Shown piece by piece: positions 8,200 through 16,626 of a DNA stretch of 64,000 nucleotides. Below the pieces are notes generated by a model that was not told where the DNA came from, did no database searches, and saw only the letters and a program-made list of their open reading frames with translations. This DNA comes from CAXSBR01 sp964236495 (GTDB lineage: Bacteria; Actinomycetota; Actinomycetes; Mycobacteriales; Jatrophihabitantaceae), in the NCBI GenBank assembly GCA_964236495.1, contig CAXSBR010000011.1, forward strand, positions 1 to 64,000, written 5' to 3'. A program made the position numbers and the translations under genes. Numbering within the stretch: position 1 is the stretch's first letter; the number at the start of each line of letters is the position of its first letter.

Positions 8200-8880
8200 G
8201 TGACCGAAGACATTGCCGCCGACTCGCCCAGATCCGACTCTCCTGCGCCAGCGGATCAGTTCCGTGGAGATCCGGCGGTGGAGGCAGAATGGAACGAGCG
8301 CTACGCCGAGCGCGAGCAGCTGTGGAGCGGCCAGCCCAACGGTGCGCTGGTGGCCGAGGTTGCCGGGCTTGCTCCCGGGCGGGTGCTCGACGTCGGCTGC
8401 GGTGAGGGCGCCGACGCCGTCTGGCTGGCCCGCGGCGGCTGGAACGTGACCGCGCTGGAAGTCTCGAGCGTGGCGCTGGAGCGGGCGGCCGGGCACGCGC
8501 GCGACGCCGGCGTTTCTGTGCGCTGGCTGCACGCCGGGCTGGTGGAGGCAGATCTTGCGCCGGCGTCCTTCGACCTGGTCTGCGCGCTGTACCCGGCCCT
8601 GTTGCGCACCGACGACGCCGCGGCCGAACGCGCGCTGCTCGCGGCGGTGGCCCCCGGCGGCGTCGTGCTGCTGGTGCACCACGCGGGAATGGACGTCGAG
8701 CACGCGCACGACACCGGCTTCGATCCGGCCGACTACGTCTGGCCACCCATGGTCGCTGCGCTGCTGACCGAGGACTGGCGGATAGAGGTGGACGAGCAGC
8801 GAGCGCGCATCGCGCCCGAAGGTGGTGCCGGCGCGCACCACGCCGACGACTTGGTGCTGCGCGCACGTCGGTTGCGCTGA
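8200..8880 (+). CDS. Class I SAM-dependent methyltransferase
   Basis: The SAM-binding motif I (VLDVGCGEGADAVWLA) is at about residues 66-81, followed by an acidic residue at the end of strand 2 (VTALEVS). The first 30 residues are acidic and probably disordered. The WNERYAEREQLWSGQPN start of the domain matches the TehB/thiopurine-methyltransferase-like group, some of which methylate oxyanions of tellurium or selenium. Substrate assignment is not possible from sequence. GTG 8200 has only a weak ribosome site. It is convergent with the metal-regulator operon at 8891. Confidence 0.8.
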   Translation: MTEDIAADSPRSDSPAPADQFRGDPAVEAEWNERYAEREQLWSGQPNGALVAEVAGLAPGRVLDVGCGEGADAVWLARGGWNVTALEVSSVALERAAGHARDAGVSVRWLHAGLVEADLAPASFDLVCALYPALLRTDDAAAERALLAAVAPGGVVLLVHHAGMDVEHAHDTGFDPADYVWPPMVAALLTEDWRIEVDEQRARIAPEGGAGAHHADDLVLRARRLR

Positions 8881-8890
8881 GGGCAGAGGG

Positions 8891-9283
8891 TCAGGCCTCG
8901 ATGTCTCGGATGGCGCTGTCGCCGGTGTGGGTGAGTGCAATGAGTTGGCGTAGGCAGTGGTCGCGCAGGGGTTCGGGAAAGTCGTCGGCGAGGCGGTTGT
9001 AGACGACGCGGCCTGCTTTACGGGTGACAAGCAGCCCGGCGGCCCGCAGAAGTCGCAGAGCGTAGGAGACGGAGTCTTCGCTGACGTCCAACGCCAAGGC
9101 GAGGTCGCCTACGCACAGCTCTTCGGCGACGTCGAGGGCGTAGATCAACCTTAGCCGGACCGGGTCTGCCATCAGTGACAGCAGCCCGGTCAGGCGGGCG
9201 GCGTCGGCGGCGCTGGGGAGCCGCGCGCGGGCGTGGGCGACGCGGGCGGCGTCGACGGGGTGGTCGTGGTCGGTGACGCTCAT
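8891..9283 (-). CDS. ArsR/SmtB-family metal-responsive repressor
   Basis: This 130-residue winged-helix repressor has the family's ADPVRLRLIYAL helix, an ELCVGDLA segment carrying a single cysteine, and the recognition helix SEDSVSYALRLLRAAGL. The N-terminus is His/Asp-rich (DHDHP) and the C-terminal helix holds DHCLRQLIALTH. Together these could form a non-thiol (Ni/Co/Zn-like) sensing site rather than an arsenic site. Its ATG overlaps the permease stop (ATGA, 9280-9283), so it is co-translated with the transporter it probably regulates. The metal is inferred, not shown. Confidence 0.85.
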   Translation of the reverse strand: MSVTDHDHPVDAARVAHARARLPSAADAARLTGLLSLMADPVRLRLIYALDVAEELCVGDLALALDVSEDSVSYALRLLRAAGLLVTRKAGRVVYNRLADDFPEPLRDHCLRQLIALTHTGDSAIRDIEA

Positions 9284-10845
9284 CGGGCACCTCCGTGCAG
9301 GGTGGCGGCATCATCGTGGCCGGCACCGGCGGCCGGGAAGAAGCTCTCGGGGTCGGCTTCGAACGCCGCGCGGCACCCTGGCCCGCAGAACAGGTACCGC
9401 TGTCCGCCGTGCTCGAGCGTGTGTTCTGCTACGGCGGGGTCGACGTGCATGCCGCACACGGGGTCGATTTCAGTTTTGGATCCGACGTCGACGGCGCCGT
9501 CACCCGCTTCCTCGGTCCTGGTTGCTGCGCCGCCCGGTGTCCGCGCGAAGCGGTGTGGGTCGGCGTCGTAGCGGTGAGCGCAGTGGTCGGAGCAGAAGTA
9601 CACCGGCCCGTCGACGGTCGCCCGGGCGGCCGGGGCGTGCTCGGTTTCGACCTGCATACCGCACACCGGGTCCTTGGCGTATTGGCCGCCGCTGGTGTCG
9701 CGGAGCCGGTAGGACCAGTAGATGACGGCGAAGGCGACCAGCGCGACAATGTTGAGCACGGTGGTGTAGTTCCACCGGAACCCCTCGTGCACGATCATCG
9801 TCGGCCGAACCGGGTCCGGGATGCGCAAAGCTCGGAACAGGTACTCCACGGCGAGTCCGCCGATGCTCATCACGGCCCAGAAGATGGCGAGGATCCGCAG
9901 GGTGATCGCGGTGCCGAAGTATTTGCGGTAAATCGACAGCAGCGGCAGCGTGATCAGGTCGGCGAACACGAAGGACACGACGCCGCCGAAGCTGATGCCG
10001 CCCTGCCACAGAGCGGCTGCCAGCGGGACGTTACCCACCGAGCAGACGAAGCTGATGATGGCCAGGAACGGGCCGATGATCACGTTCTCCAGGCTGGAGG
10101 CGAAGCCGTGGCCGGTCAGGAAGATCGAGCGCCAGAAGCTGGTCGGTACTTCGGCGGCGAGGAATCCGGCGACGACGAACCCGATCACCAGTTCTTTGCG
10201 CAGCATCGTCAGGTCGCTGATGGTGTAGCCCGACGCGTCACCCCACCCGCGACGGCTGCGCAGGCGTTGGCTGAACGGCTCGGACTCGGCCGGTCCGGTG
10301 TCGTCGGCGGTCTGGGCGTGTCCCGCGCCGTGGTCGTGCGCGTGCTGTGTGTGCCGGTCAGCGGTCGAGTCGGCGTCGCCGTAGGCGGCGTTGAGCCGGT
10401 CGCGGGCATCGGTGATCCAGGACTCCGGGATCAGTCGCGGCACGACCAGCCCGAGCAGCACGATCATGATCGCGCCCCCGACGAACTCGGCCAGTGCGAA
10501 CTGCCAGCCGATCAACAGCCACAGCACGATGCCCAGCTCCACCACCAGGTTCGTGGAGGCCACCATGAACACCATTGCGGCGGTGAAGTCCGCTCCGCGT
10601 GCGAACAACGACTTCGCGAGCGCCGAGGACGCGTAGGAACACGACGAGCTGATCACACCGAAGAAGCTGGCCTTACCCAGCGTTGCCGGCCGGTGATCGC
10701 CCAACGCCTTGCGCATTTCGCCGCGAGACACGAACGCCTGCACGGCTCCCGACAGCGCGAAGCCCAGCACCAGTGCCCACAGCGTCTCCCAGAACATGAA
10801 GAACGCCTCGTCCAGCCCGTGCCACACGACACCGAAGAAACCCAC
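9280..10845 (-). CDS. DUF318/ArsP-type permease (SO_0444-like Cu/Zn efflux) with two YHS domains
   Basis: This is a 521-residue membrane protein of the UPF0718 permease family. Two bundles of helices flank a His-rich cytoplasmic loop (HTQHAHDHGAGHAQ, near residue 185). The first bundle contains the SCSYASSALAKSLF motif and the second FVCSVGNVPLAAAL, both typical of the family. At the C-terminus are two YHS domains (DPVCGM near residues 393 and 463, each with a distal Cys pair), known for metal binding. It probably exports copper or a related metal. GTG 10845 is preferred for its upstream GGAGGG; an in-frame GTG at 10887 adds 14 residues. It is the first gene of a two-gene operon with the ArsR regulator. 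Confidence 0.85.
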   Translation of the reverse strand: MGFFGVVWHGLDEAFFMFWETLWALVLGFALSGAVQAFVSRGEMRKALGDHRPATLGKASFFGVISSSCSYASSALAKSLFARGADFTAAMVFMVASTNLVVELGIVLWLLIGWQFALAEFVGGAIMIVLLGLVVPRLIPESWITDARDRLNAAYGDADSTADRHTQHAHDHGAGHAQTADDTGPAESEPFSQRLRSRRGWGDASGYTISDLTMLRKELVIGFVVAGFLAAEVPTSFWRSIFLTGHGFASSLENVIIGPFLAIISFVCSVGNVPLAAALWQGGISFGGVVSFVFADLITLPLLSIYRKYFGTAITLRILAIFWAVMSIGGLAVEYLFRALRIPDPVRPTMIVHEGFRWNYTTVLNIVALVAFAVIYWSYRLRDTSGGQYAKDPVCGMQVETEHAPAARATVDGPVYFCSDHCAHRYDADPHRFARTPGGAATRTEEAGDGAVDVGSKTEIDPVCGMHVDPAVAEHTLEHGGQRYLFCGPGCRAAFEADPESFFPAAGAGHDDAATLHGGAR

Positions 10846-10913
10846 TGACCTGCCGTCCCTCCACGACCCATACCCGCACGCCTGCACGGATGACTACCGT
10901 CTCAGGTGTACGC

Positions 10914-10927
10914 CTGTCTGCAGACAG
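10914..10927. promoter_or_regulatory. 14-bp perfect palindrome in divergent promoter region
   Basis: CTGTCTGCAGACAG lies between the permease operon and the DUF6153/DUF305 pair. It is a candidate binding site for the ArsR-type repressor and could control both directions. Confidence 0.4.
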
Positions 10928-10972
10928 TTGCAAGGGCGTGCGATCGTGCGGATGTACGGATATCGTGGTGAG

Positions 10973-11410
10973 ATGTCACGGCGGCAGTCGGAACATCGGT
11001 CAGCGGTACGTGCCGTGCTCACGCTGGTCACGCTGCTCGGCCTGGTGGGGATGCACGGACTGCCTGACGCCATGGCCAGGCCCGTTGGCGCTCCAGCGAT
11101 GCAGGGCAGCGCGCTCATGTCCTCCCCGCACGCTGCATCTGCGCCCGTAGCTGAAACAGCGGCCATGCTGCCCGCCCGGAGTGGCCAGTCCGCGGACCGC
11201 AGCGCCGCCGCGCCGGTGGGCTGCCCCATGGGTCATGGGGGCTGCGTTGCGGTGCTCCGCGACGCCGGCCACCTTCCACCCCCCGCCGCGCTGCTCGCCG
11301 TCGGTACAACCTCTGCTGTGACCAGCCTGGCACCGGTGACCAATCCGGCCCACGGGCCACGAGCACCTCCCGACGTATCGCTTCTCGGATTGGGAATCAG
11401 CCGGACCTGA
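10973..11410 (+). CDS. DUF6153-like small secreted/membrane protein
   Basis: This 145-residue protein has a basic start and one hydrophobic segment (AVLTLVTLLGLVGMHGL), which could be a signal peptide or anchor. An Ala-rich linker and a CPMGHGGCVAVL motif follow, with two Cys and a His/Met cluster that could bind copper. It matches my recollection of DUF6153, a family often next to DUF305 genes, as here. ATG 10973 is chosen; ATG 10952 is also in frame. Function is unknown; the neighbours suggest metal homeostasis. Confidence 0.65.
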   Translation: MSRRQSEHRSAVRAVLTLVTLLGLVGMHGLPDAMARPVGAPAMQGSALMSSPHAASAPVAETAAMLPARSGQSADRSAAAPVGCPMGHGGCVAVLRDAGHLPPPAALLAVGTTSAVTSLAPVTNPAHGPRAPPDVSLLGLGISRT

Positions 11411-11510
11411 ACTCCCCCGCGGCTACCTGCGCCACGTTCGTTGCGCGCAGTGGCCACGCGAGTTCCGTCCTGTCCCATTCCCGCGCGACCTGTCCTGGAA
11501 GGACACCCCA

Positions 11511-12194
11511 ATGAGCAAGCGTTCCCTGATCACCAGCACCATCGCCGCCACAGCCGCAGCCGCCGCTATCACCCTCTCGGCCTGCAGCGGTTCCAGCTCA
11601 TCGCCCGCGCACTCCTCGATGTCCATGTCGAGCGGCACGTCCACGAGTGGCGCCATGAACACCATGACATCGAAGGTCAGCGCGACATCGACAGCCGCAG
11701 CCGGTGCGTCTGCGACCGGCTCGCACAACGCGGCCGACGTCGCCTTCGCCACCGACATGATCCCGCACCACGCCCAAGCCCTCGAGATGGCGAACATGGC
11801 GCTGACCAAAGCAAAGAACCCCCAGGTCATGCAGCTGGCCAAGACGATCGAAAGTGAGCAGACACCGGAAATCACCACCATGTCCGGGTGGCTCAAAGGC
11901 TGGAACAAACCCGTTCCCGACACCTCCATGGGCGGTATGCACATGGGCGGGGCGTCCCTGCCCGGGATGATGAGCGCCGCCGATATGGCCAAGCTCGAAA
12001 AGGCGTCGGGCGCCGCGTTCGACACGCTGTTCCTCACCCAGATGATCGCTCACCACACCGGCGCGGTCAGCATGGCCAACACGGAGCTGAGCGCCGGACA
12101 GAACAGCGACGCCAAAAAGTTGGCCAAGACGATCATCGCCGGACAAGGCAAAGAGATCACCCAGATGAAGACCCTCCTGCCGACCATCAAATAG
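11511..12194 (+). CDS. DUF305 lipoprotein
   Basis: The signal peptide ends in a lipobox (TLSAC), so the protein is a membrane-anchored lipoprotein of 227 residues. A Ser/Met-rich linker follows, then two DUF305 halves with paired histidines: FATDMIPHHAQALEMA and LTQMIAHHTGAVSMA. A Met/His-rich stretch between them (SMGGMHMGG) looks suited to Cu(I). DUF305 proteins are repeatedly found in copper-resistance loci, which fits the adjacent YHS permease. The ATG has AGGACA a short distance upstream. Confidence 0.9.
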   Translation: MSKRSLITSTIAATAAAAAITLSACSGSSSSPAHSSMSMSSGTSTSGAMNTMTSKVSATSTAAAGASATGSHNAADVAFATDMIPHHAQALEMANMALTKAKNPQVMQLAKTIESEQTPEITTMSGWLKGWNKPVPDTSMGGMHMGGASLPGMMSAADMAKLEKASGAAFDTLFLTQMIAHHTGAVSMANTELSAGQNSDAKKLAKTIIAGQGKEITQMKTLLPTIK

Positions 12195-12233
12195 CGCCCA
12201 CTGACAGCGACGCTTGCCCTATAGCGTGGTGAT

Positions 12234-13262
12234 GTGCCCGTGACCCCACGCGTGGGCTCCGCACGCTTGCGGCTGGTAGCCCTGCGGCGGTACGGCTGGC
12301 GCGGCTACGCCTTGCCGATCCTGGTTGCCTTCACCCTCGCTGCCGCGCTGTGGTATCTGTCCGGCCCCCGCCGTCCGAGCGCGACGGCCCCAGGATCGGC
12401 GCAGTCTCCGTCGGCACCGGCTTCGGCGGCACCGGCTCCGTTGGCACAGTCACACTCAGCGCGGTTGCAGTCGACGCCGCCACCGGCAACCCGAGCAACC
12501 GCAACGGTCACCGTGGCACCAGCCACCAAGTCGTTGCGCACCAAGCCGGGCAACGGCAAAGCGAAGGAAGTCGACGCGAAGGAACTCCCGCCGGGCCGGC
12601 CCTACACCACGCACGGAACCGGCACGTTCCGTGTCCTGGCCGGCTCTGGTCCGATCATTGGACGGGGTTACGTGCGCCGTTACGTCGTTGAGGTGGAGCG
12701 AGGCATCACCGGCGTCGACCTTGCCGCCTTCTCCCGGCAGGTGCAGACCACGCTGGCCGATCGGCGTGGCTGGACCGCCGGCGACGCGGTGGCGCTACAG
12801 CGGGTCACCGATCCAGCCCACGCCGACTTCGCGGTCAGCCTGACCTCGTCCTTGACCGTGCGGGGGCTGTGCGGCTACGAGCAGAAGATCGAGACCTCAT
12901 GCTGGGAGAACAGCCACGGCGCCAGCCGGGTCCACCTCAACGTGGCCCGGTGGGTCCGCGGGAACACTTCTTTTCGGCACGATCTCCTCAGCTACCACCA
13001 ATACACGATTAACCACGAAGTGGGCCACGCCCTGGGCCACGCGCACACCTACCACTGCCTGCCCACCGGGCTGGCGCCGGTCATGCTGCAGCAGACAATC
13101 ACCTCAAAGAAAACATGGGCCATGGCCCGAGAACCTGTCAGCCGAACCCCTGGCCTTACCCGGCGGGCGCGGAGCGAGGGTCCCGGTCTGGATGAGCGAT
13201 GTCCGGGGGACATCTGGCGGGCGATTATGAGCCGGTGTACCAGGCCCCGACCAGCCACATAG
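12234..13262 (+). CDS. DUF3152 zinc-protease-like exported protein, 3' end shifted out of frame
   Basis: An N-terminal membrane segment (LPILVAFTLAAALWYL) and a Pro/Ala-rich linker precede a DUF3152 domain with the zinc-protease motif HEVGHALGHAH near residue 260. The family normally ends shortly after APVM.QQT with a C-x-PNPWPYP signature. In this frame that ending is lost. It appears intact in the -1 frame from base 13136 (CQPNPWPYP), which stops at 13195. The switch falls in the A-rich stretch TCAAAGAAAAC at about 13104-13114. Either a base is missing in the read or genome, or the ribosome shifts. The last 50 residues of the long frame are probably not authentic. Confidence 0.75.
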   Translation: MPVTPRVGSARLRLVALRRYGWRGYALPILVAFTLAAALWYLSGPRRPSATAPGSAQSPSAPASAAPAPLAQSHSARLQSTPPPATRATATVTVAPATKSLRTKPGNGKAKEVDAKELPPGRPYTTHGTGTFRVLAGSGPIIGRGYVRRYVVEVERGITGVDLAAFSRQVQTTLADRRGWTAGDAVALQRVTDPAHADFAVSLTSSLTVRGLCGYEQKIETSCWENSHGASRVHLNVARWVRGNTSFRHDLLSYHQYTINHEVGHALGHAHTYHCLPTGLAPVMLQQTITSKKTWAMAREPVSRTPGLTRRARSEGPGLDERCPGDIWRAIMSRCTRPRPAT

Positions 13263-13334
13263 GTAGGTTGCAAACGAGTTGCGCGGCTAGCTACCGGTCA
13301 GTGACTGTCGTAGCGTCGGCGGTGGGAGGGCGAT

Positions 13335-13745
13335 GTGACTGTCCGTAGCGCCCGGTACGGCGTCCTCGCCGCAACCTCGGCTGTGTTGCCACTGTCCGGT
13401 TGTGCGTCACCGTCGTCCACCGCCACCCGCAAAGACCGAACGAGTAGCTCGCCGACGAAGTCGGCTCCGCTCGCGACTCCATGCGGTAGCCGATCGCATT
13501 ACCAATCTGGTACAGCGTTCGCGGTCTCTATCGCGGAGGGAGTGACCGGTTACCGAACCCCGCAATTGGCAGCAGCGACGTTCGGCAAGTTTGGCGGAGA
13601 GCCCGGGTATGAGAGTGCGGTGACGAGGTGGACCGTACGCCCCGACCAGCAAGGAGTCACTCTGTACGCCGCGGCGATGTCCCTGCACGTGGTGCAGCTA
13701 CGCACTGGCGGTTGGGTTGTTGACAGCGGCGCGCGCTGCAGCTGA
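13335..13745 (+). CDS. Small putative lipoprotein, unknown function
   Basis: The signal sequence ends in LSGC, a lipobox, near residue 23, then a Ser/Thr-rich linker and a compact domain of about 85 residues. The domain contains two Cys (TPCGSRS and the penultimate residue) that could form a disulfide. GTG 13335 follows GGAGGG at good spacing. I do not recognise the family. Confidence 0.65.
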   Translation: MTVRSARYGVLAATSAVLPLSGCASPSSTATRKDRTSSSPTKSAPLATPCGSRSHYQSGTAFAVSIAEGVTGYRTPQLAAATFGKFGGEPGYESAVTRWTVRPDQQGVTLYAAAMSLHVVQLRTGGWVVDSGARCS

Positions 13746-13774
13746 CGTCAACAGGCTCCTGCCCAACATTTCCG

Positions 13775-13800
13775 CAGCCCATCATGGGCGGGATGGGCTG
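13775..13800. terminator. Stem-loop after lipoprotein gene
   Basis: CAGCCCATC (13775-13783) pairs with GATGGGCTG (13792-13800), a 9-bp GC-rich stem with an 8-base loop, 30 bp after the stop. There is no T-tract, as is usual in actinobacteria. Confidence 0.45.
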
Positions 13801-13891
13801 TCCACAAGGGGCGTGCAGACGTGCAGGTTTGACCGAGCAGCAGGCTCTGGTGTGGTGATCAGCCGGGTTGGGACGGGTGCGGGGCGGTGAC

Positions 13892-15115
13892 GTGCAGCCT
13901 GTAAGGATGTCGGATGTAGCCAGCAGCACGATATCGGCTGACGAGTGGGCCCGGCGGCAGACGCATGCGCGGGTGGTGGCGCAGTGGCGGCGGTATGCGG
14001 TCGGGCTTTCAGTGGTGGTCTTGGTGGTGCTCGGATTCGTCGGGTGGACGTGGGAGCACGGCGAGATCCAGCATGTGCGTTCAAACCCGACTGTCACCGC
14101 AGCCGTTGCGCTGCCGGGCGGACAAATGCCGGCGACGTTAACCCCGGCCTGGCATACCTCGGACCGGGCCGCGCTCGGTGACGCCGTCGACCTCGACGTC
14201 GTGGTCACCTTCGGCGGGCACACGGTCACCGGCCGTGACGCCCGTACCGGCGCGGTCCGCTGGACCTACACGCGCACCGACCGCAGCCTGTGCACGGCGC
14301 TGGTGCAAGACGACACGGTGATGGCCGTGTACGCCCACGACGGGATCTGCGACGAGGCAACCGGGCTCGACGACGCCAGCGGCACGCGGGCGTGGACGCG
14401 CACTCTTCTCGGCGGCCAGCCGGTGCAGGCCGCCGCCGGCCAGGACCACTACCTGTTCATCCGACCCGACATCGTCTACACGGTGCGGCCCTATCACCCC
14501 GAGCCCACCGACGAGTTCGACTTCACACAGCCCACCGGCTGCGTCACGCGCACCGCCGTCGAGGGCAGCGGGGGTGTGCTGATCTCGAACCGGTGTACCA
14601 GTGCAGAGACGCTGACCTTGTTCGCCTACGTAGCGGCCAGTTCCGCGTGGAAACAGATCTGGCAGGTGCCGTTGGCGGGGCGGACTCCGCTGTCGGCGGA
14701 CGGGCAACTGGTGGTGTTGGCCGGCAACGGACGCACCCTGCAAGTACTCGATGCCAAGAAAGGCACCGCGACCAACACCCTGACGCTGCCGCACGCGGCG
14801 CAGCCGCCGCCCACCCCCGCGAGCATCGAACTGCCCGAAACAAAAACGCAGCTGATGCAAGTCGCCGCCGGGACAGTCGCCATCTCCACCAACGGCACAC
14901 CCACGGTGATCTGGCAGCGCGCCGACGGGACGTTGAGCAACACCCGGGCCGGTGTTTACACGACCAAAGCCGGGGCGTTGTACTCCATCGCGCCCGAAAC
15001 CGGCATCGAACGACGCATCACAGCCGCTTCCGGCCTACCCGCGAACGCCCGAGTCGCCCCCGTCGGCCAAGGGCTACTCACTGACACCGCAACCGGTGTC
15101 ACCGTCTTTAAGTAA
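13892..15115 (+). CDS. Membrane-anchored PQQ-like beta-propeller protein
   Basis: A cytoplasmic leader of about 45 residues is followed by one membrane segment (VGLSVVVLVVLGFVGW) and an extracellular domain of about 330 residues. The domain has PQQ-repeat-like strands (VTGRDARTGAVRWTYT, TGLDDASGTRAWTRT, LQVLDAKKGTATNTL), the pattern of a beta-propeller binding or scaffold protein. Conserved cysteines (SLCTAL, DGICDEATG, TGCVTR, NRCTS) may form disulfides outside the cell. GTG 13892 follows GGGGCGG; ATG 13907 is an alternative. Substrate and role are unknown. Confidence 0.7.
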   Translation: MQPVRMSDVASSTISADEWARRQTHARVVAQWRRYAVGLSVVVLVVLGFVGWTWEHGEIQHVRSNPTVTAAVALPGGQMPATLTPAWHTSDRAALGDAVDLDVVVTFGGHTVTGRDARTGAVRWTYTRTDRSLCTALVQDDTVMAVYAHDGICDEATGLDDASGTRAWTRTLLGGQPVQAAAGQDHYLFIRPDIVYTVRPYHPEPTDEFDFTQPTGCVTRTAVEGSGGVLISNRCTSAETLTLFAYVAASSAWKQIWQVPLAGRTPLSADGQLVVLAGNGRTLQVLDAKKGTATNTLTLPHAAQPPPTPASIELPETKTQLMQVAAGTVAISTNGTPTVIWQRADGTLSNTRAGVYTTKAGALYSIAPETGIERRITAASGLPANARVAPVGQGLLTDTATGVTVFK

Positions 15116-15215
15116 CCGACGTACCAGCGAAGTGACCACTGCAGCCTGGCGCGGTTTGTGGCACGAATCAAGGGCTTTTGGGGCGCGGTGGCTCAGGGCC
15201 AAGCGCGGAAGTTTT

Positions 15216-15458
15216 TCAACCAGGGCCAGCATGTCGTGGAAGATCGTCACTGCCCGTCAGCGGTCTGGGATGCCGCTGGCACCAGCGCACCACGACTATG
15301 TAGTACACCGCCGCAGCAATCAGCGCGCTGAGCGCGACACCGGTCCACAGATCAACCCGCGCCGATGCATTGACGACCGCCAACACCACGAAGCTCGCCG
15401 ACGACGCCCGAAACAGGCGGATGCCGTAGCTGCGTTGATATTCGTCATCTTCGGACAC
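15216..15458 (-). CDS. Small two-helix membrane protein
   Basis: This is an 80-residue protein with two hydrophobic stretches (ASFVVLAVVNASA and VALSALIAAAVYYIVVV) and a charged N-terminus. GTG 15458 has AGGA about nine bases upstream. No family is recognised. It could be a chance frame, but composition and ribosome site favour a real gene. Bases 15459-15690 hold nothing else recognisable. Confidence 0.5.
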   Translation of the reverse strand: MSEDDEYQRSYGIRLFRASSASFVVLAVVNASARVDLWTGVALSALIAAAVYYIVVVRWCQRHPRPLTGSDDLPRHAGPG

Positions 15459-15690
15459 CGTTACATCCTGGCCGACGTCGCCTCTCCGGCAAACCGGCGA
15501 CCGGTCTCTTGGCTGCGTCCGCTGTCCGCACCTGCTCGACCCGGCATGATCGGGACGATGAACCCGGGCAAAATGAAACGCTCACCGGGACGGCGCTGCC
15601 CGGTGAAGGATCCGGCTGCGGGATTGGTCGCGCGGCAGATGTGCGTGCTGCTCTGTCGGCCGGTGGTCTCAGATATGGCAGGGTCGGCGC

Positions 15691-16485
15691 GTGCGAGTGG
15701 TGAGCCTGAACGCGTGGTGCGGCGGCATGTTCGAGTCGCTGGTCCAGTGGCTACCGACCTGCGGTGCCGATGTGTTGTGTCTGCAGGAGGTGACGTGGAC
15801 TCCGGGCTATCGGGGATGGGTCACCTACGCCGACACGGACCGCACCTCGCGGCAGCGTTCCAGCCTGTTCGACGATGTGCGCCACGCGTTGCCCGAGCAC
15901 CAGGCGCAGTTCTTCACCTGCGATACCGGCCCCGTGCACTGCGAGGACGGCGCGGTGCGTCGGCAGCAGTTCGAGATCGCCACCTTGGTGGCCCCCCACC
16001 TGGCGGTGGTCGGCGGTGCGGCCGCGTTCGTCCACGGCGCCTTCGCCCATCACGATGTGTGGCCGGCTCAGGACCGTGGCCGGCTGGCGCACGCCGTACG
16101 AGTTGTAGACCAGGACCGACGCTGCGCGACGGTCGCCCACTTCCACGGCGTGCGCATGTCTTCGGGCAAAACCGACACCCCGCAACGGCGCAGGCAAGCC
16201 GAACGAGTGGCCGCCCTGATCGGCCGCGTGAGCCTGCCGGAGGACGTTGTGGTCGCAGCTGGTGACATGAACATCCTGCCGAACTCCGAGACCTTCACAG
16301 TGTTTGGCAAGATCGGGCTCACCGACCTGGTCGGACAGTCCGACACCAGGACGACGGCCTATGAAAAGCCTGTCCGCCACGCCAGCTACCTGCTCGTTTC
16401 CGACGTGCAGGCGGTGGCATCGTTCCACATCGTTGCAACGCCCGAAATTTCTGATCACCGTCCACTCGTGCTTGATCTGGTGTGA
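15691..16485 (+). CDS. Endonuclease/exonuclease/phosphatase-family protein
   Basis: The EEP fold is marked by its conserved blocks in order: SLNAWCGG at the start, LQEVTW (metal-binding Glu) near residue 33, AGDMNILP near 190 and the terminal SDHRPLVLDL. No signal peptide is seen, so it should act in the cytoplasm on a phosphodiester or phosphomonoester. Nucleic acid versus other substrates cannot be decided. It stands alone, with the metal transporter following 140 bp downstream. Confidence 0.85.
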   Translation: MRVVSLNAWCGGMFESLVQWLPTCGADVLCLQEVTWTPGYRGWVTYADTDRTSRQRSSLFDDVRHALPEHQAQFFTCDTGPVHCEDGAVRRQQFEIATLVAPHLAVVGGAAAFVHGAFAHHDVWPAQDRGRLAHAVRVVDQDRRCATVAHFHGVRMSSGKTDTPQRRRQAERVAALIGRVSLPEDVVVAAGDMNILPNSETFTVFGKIGLTDLVGQSDTRTTAYEKPVRHASYLLVSDVQAVASFHIVATPEISDHRPLVLDLV

Positions 16486-16626
16486 AGCCGGAACGCTGCT
16501 GGCCCCCATCCCGCGCTAGCGCTGGCGCCGCCGCGTAGTGATAACTCCGCGAGCGCACTAGGTGACTCCGCGAGGCTTCACACGTCGCTACCATTAGTTG
16601 TCGATGATCACGGGGAGCCCGACCTC

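Noticed and set aside
7813..9030. Upstream extension of the DUF2156 frame by about 400 codons
   Set aside because: It would overlap the methyltransferase gene on the other strand, lacks domain character, and a good ribosome site exists at 7812.
8891..9283. ArsR-type gene considered as an arsenic sensor
   Set aside because: Only a single Cys lies in the ELCVGDLA site and there is no N-terminal Cys pair; the real arsenic-type ArsR is at 22451.
9295..10848. 517-codon plus-strand frame opposite the YHS permease
   Set aside because: Antisense shadow; the permease frame has membrane helices and conserved motifs.
14952..16265. 437-codon plus-strand frame spanning two genes
   Set aside because: It overlaps the end of the beta-propeller gene and the EEP gene in another frame and has Arg/Pro-rich chance composition.
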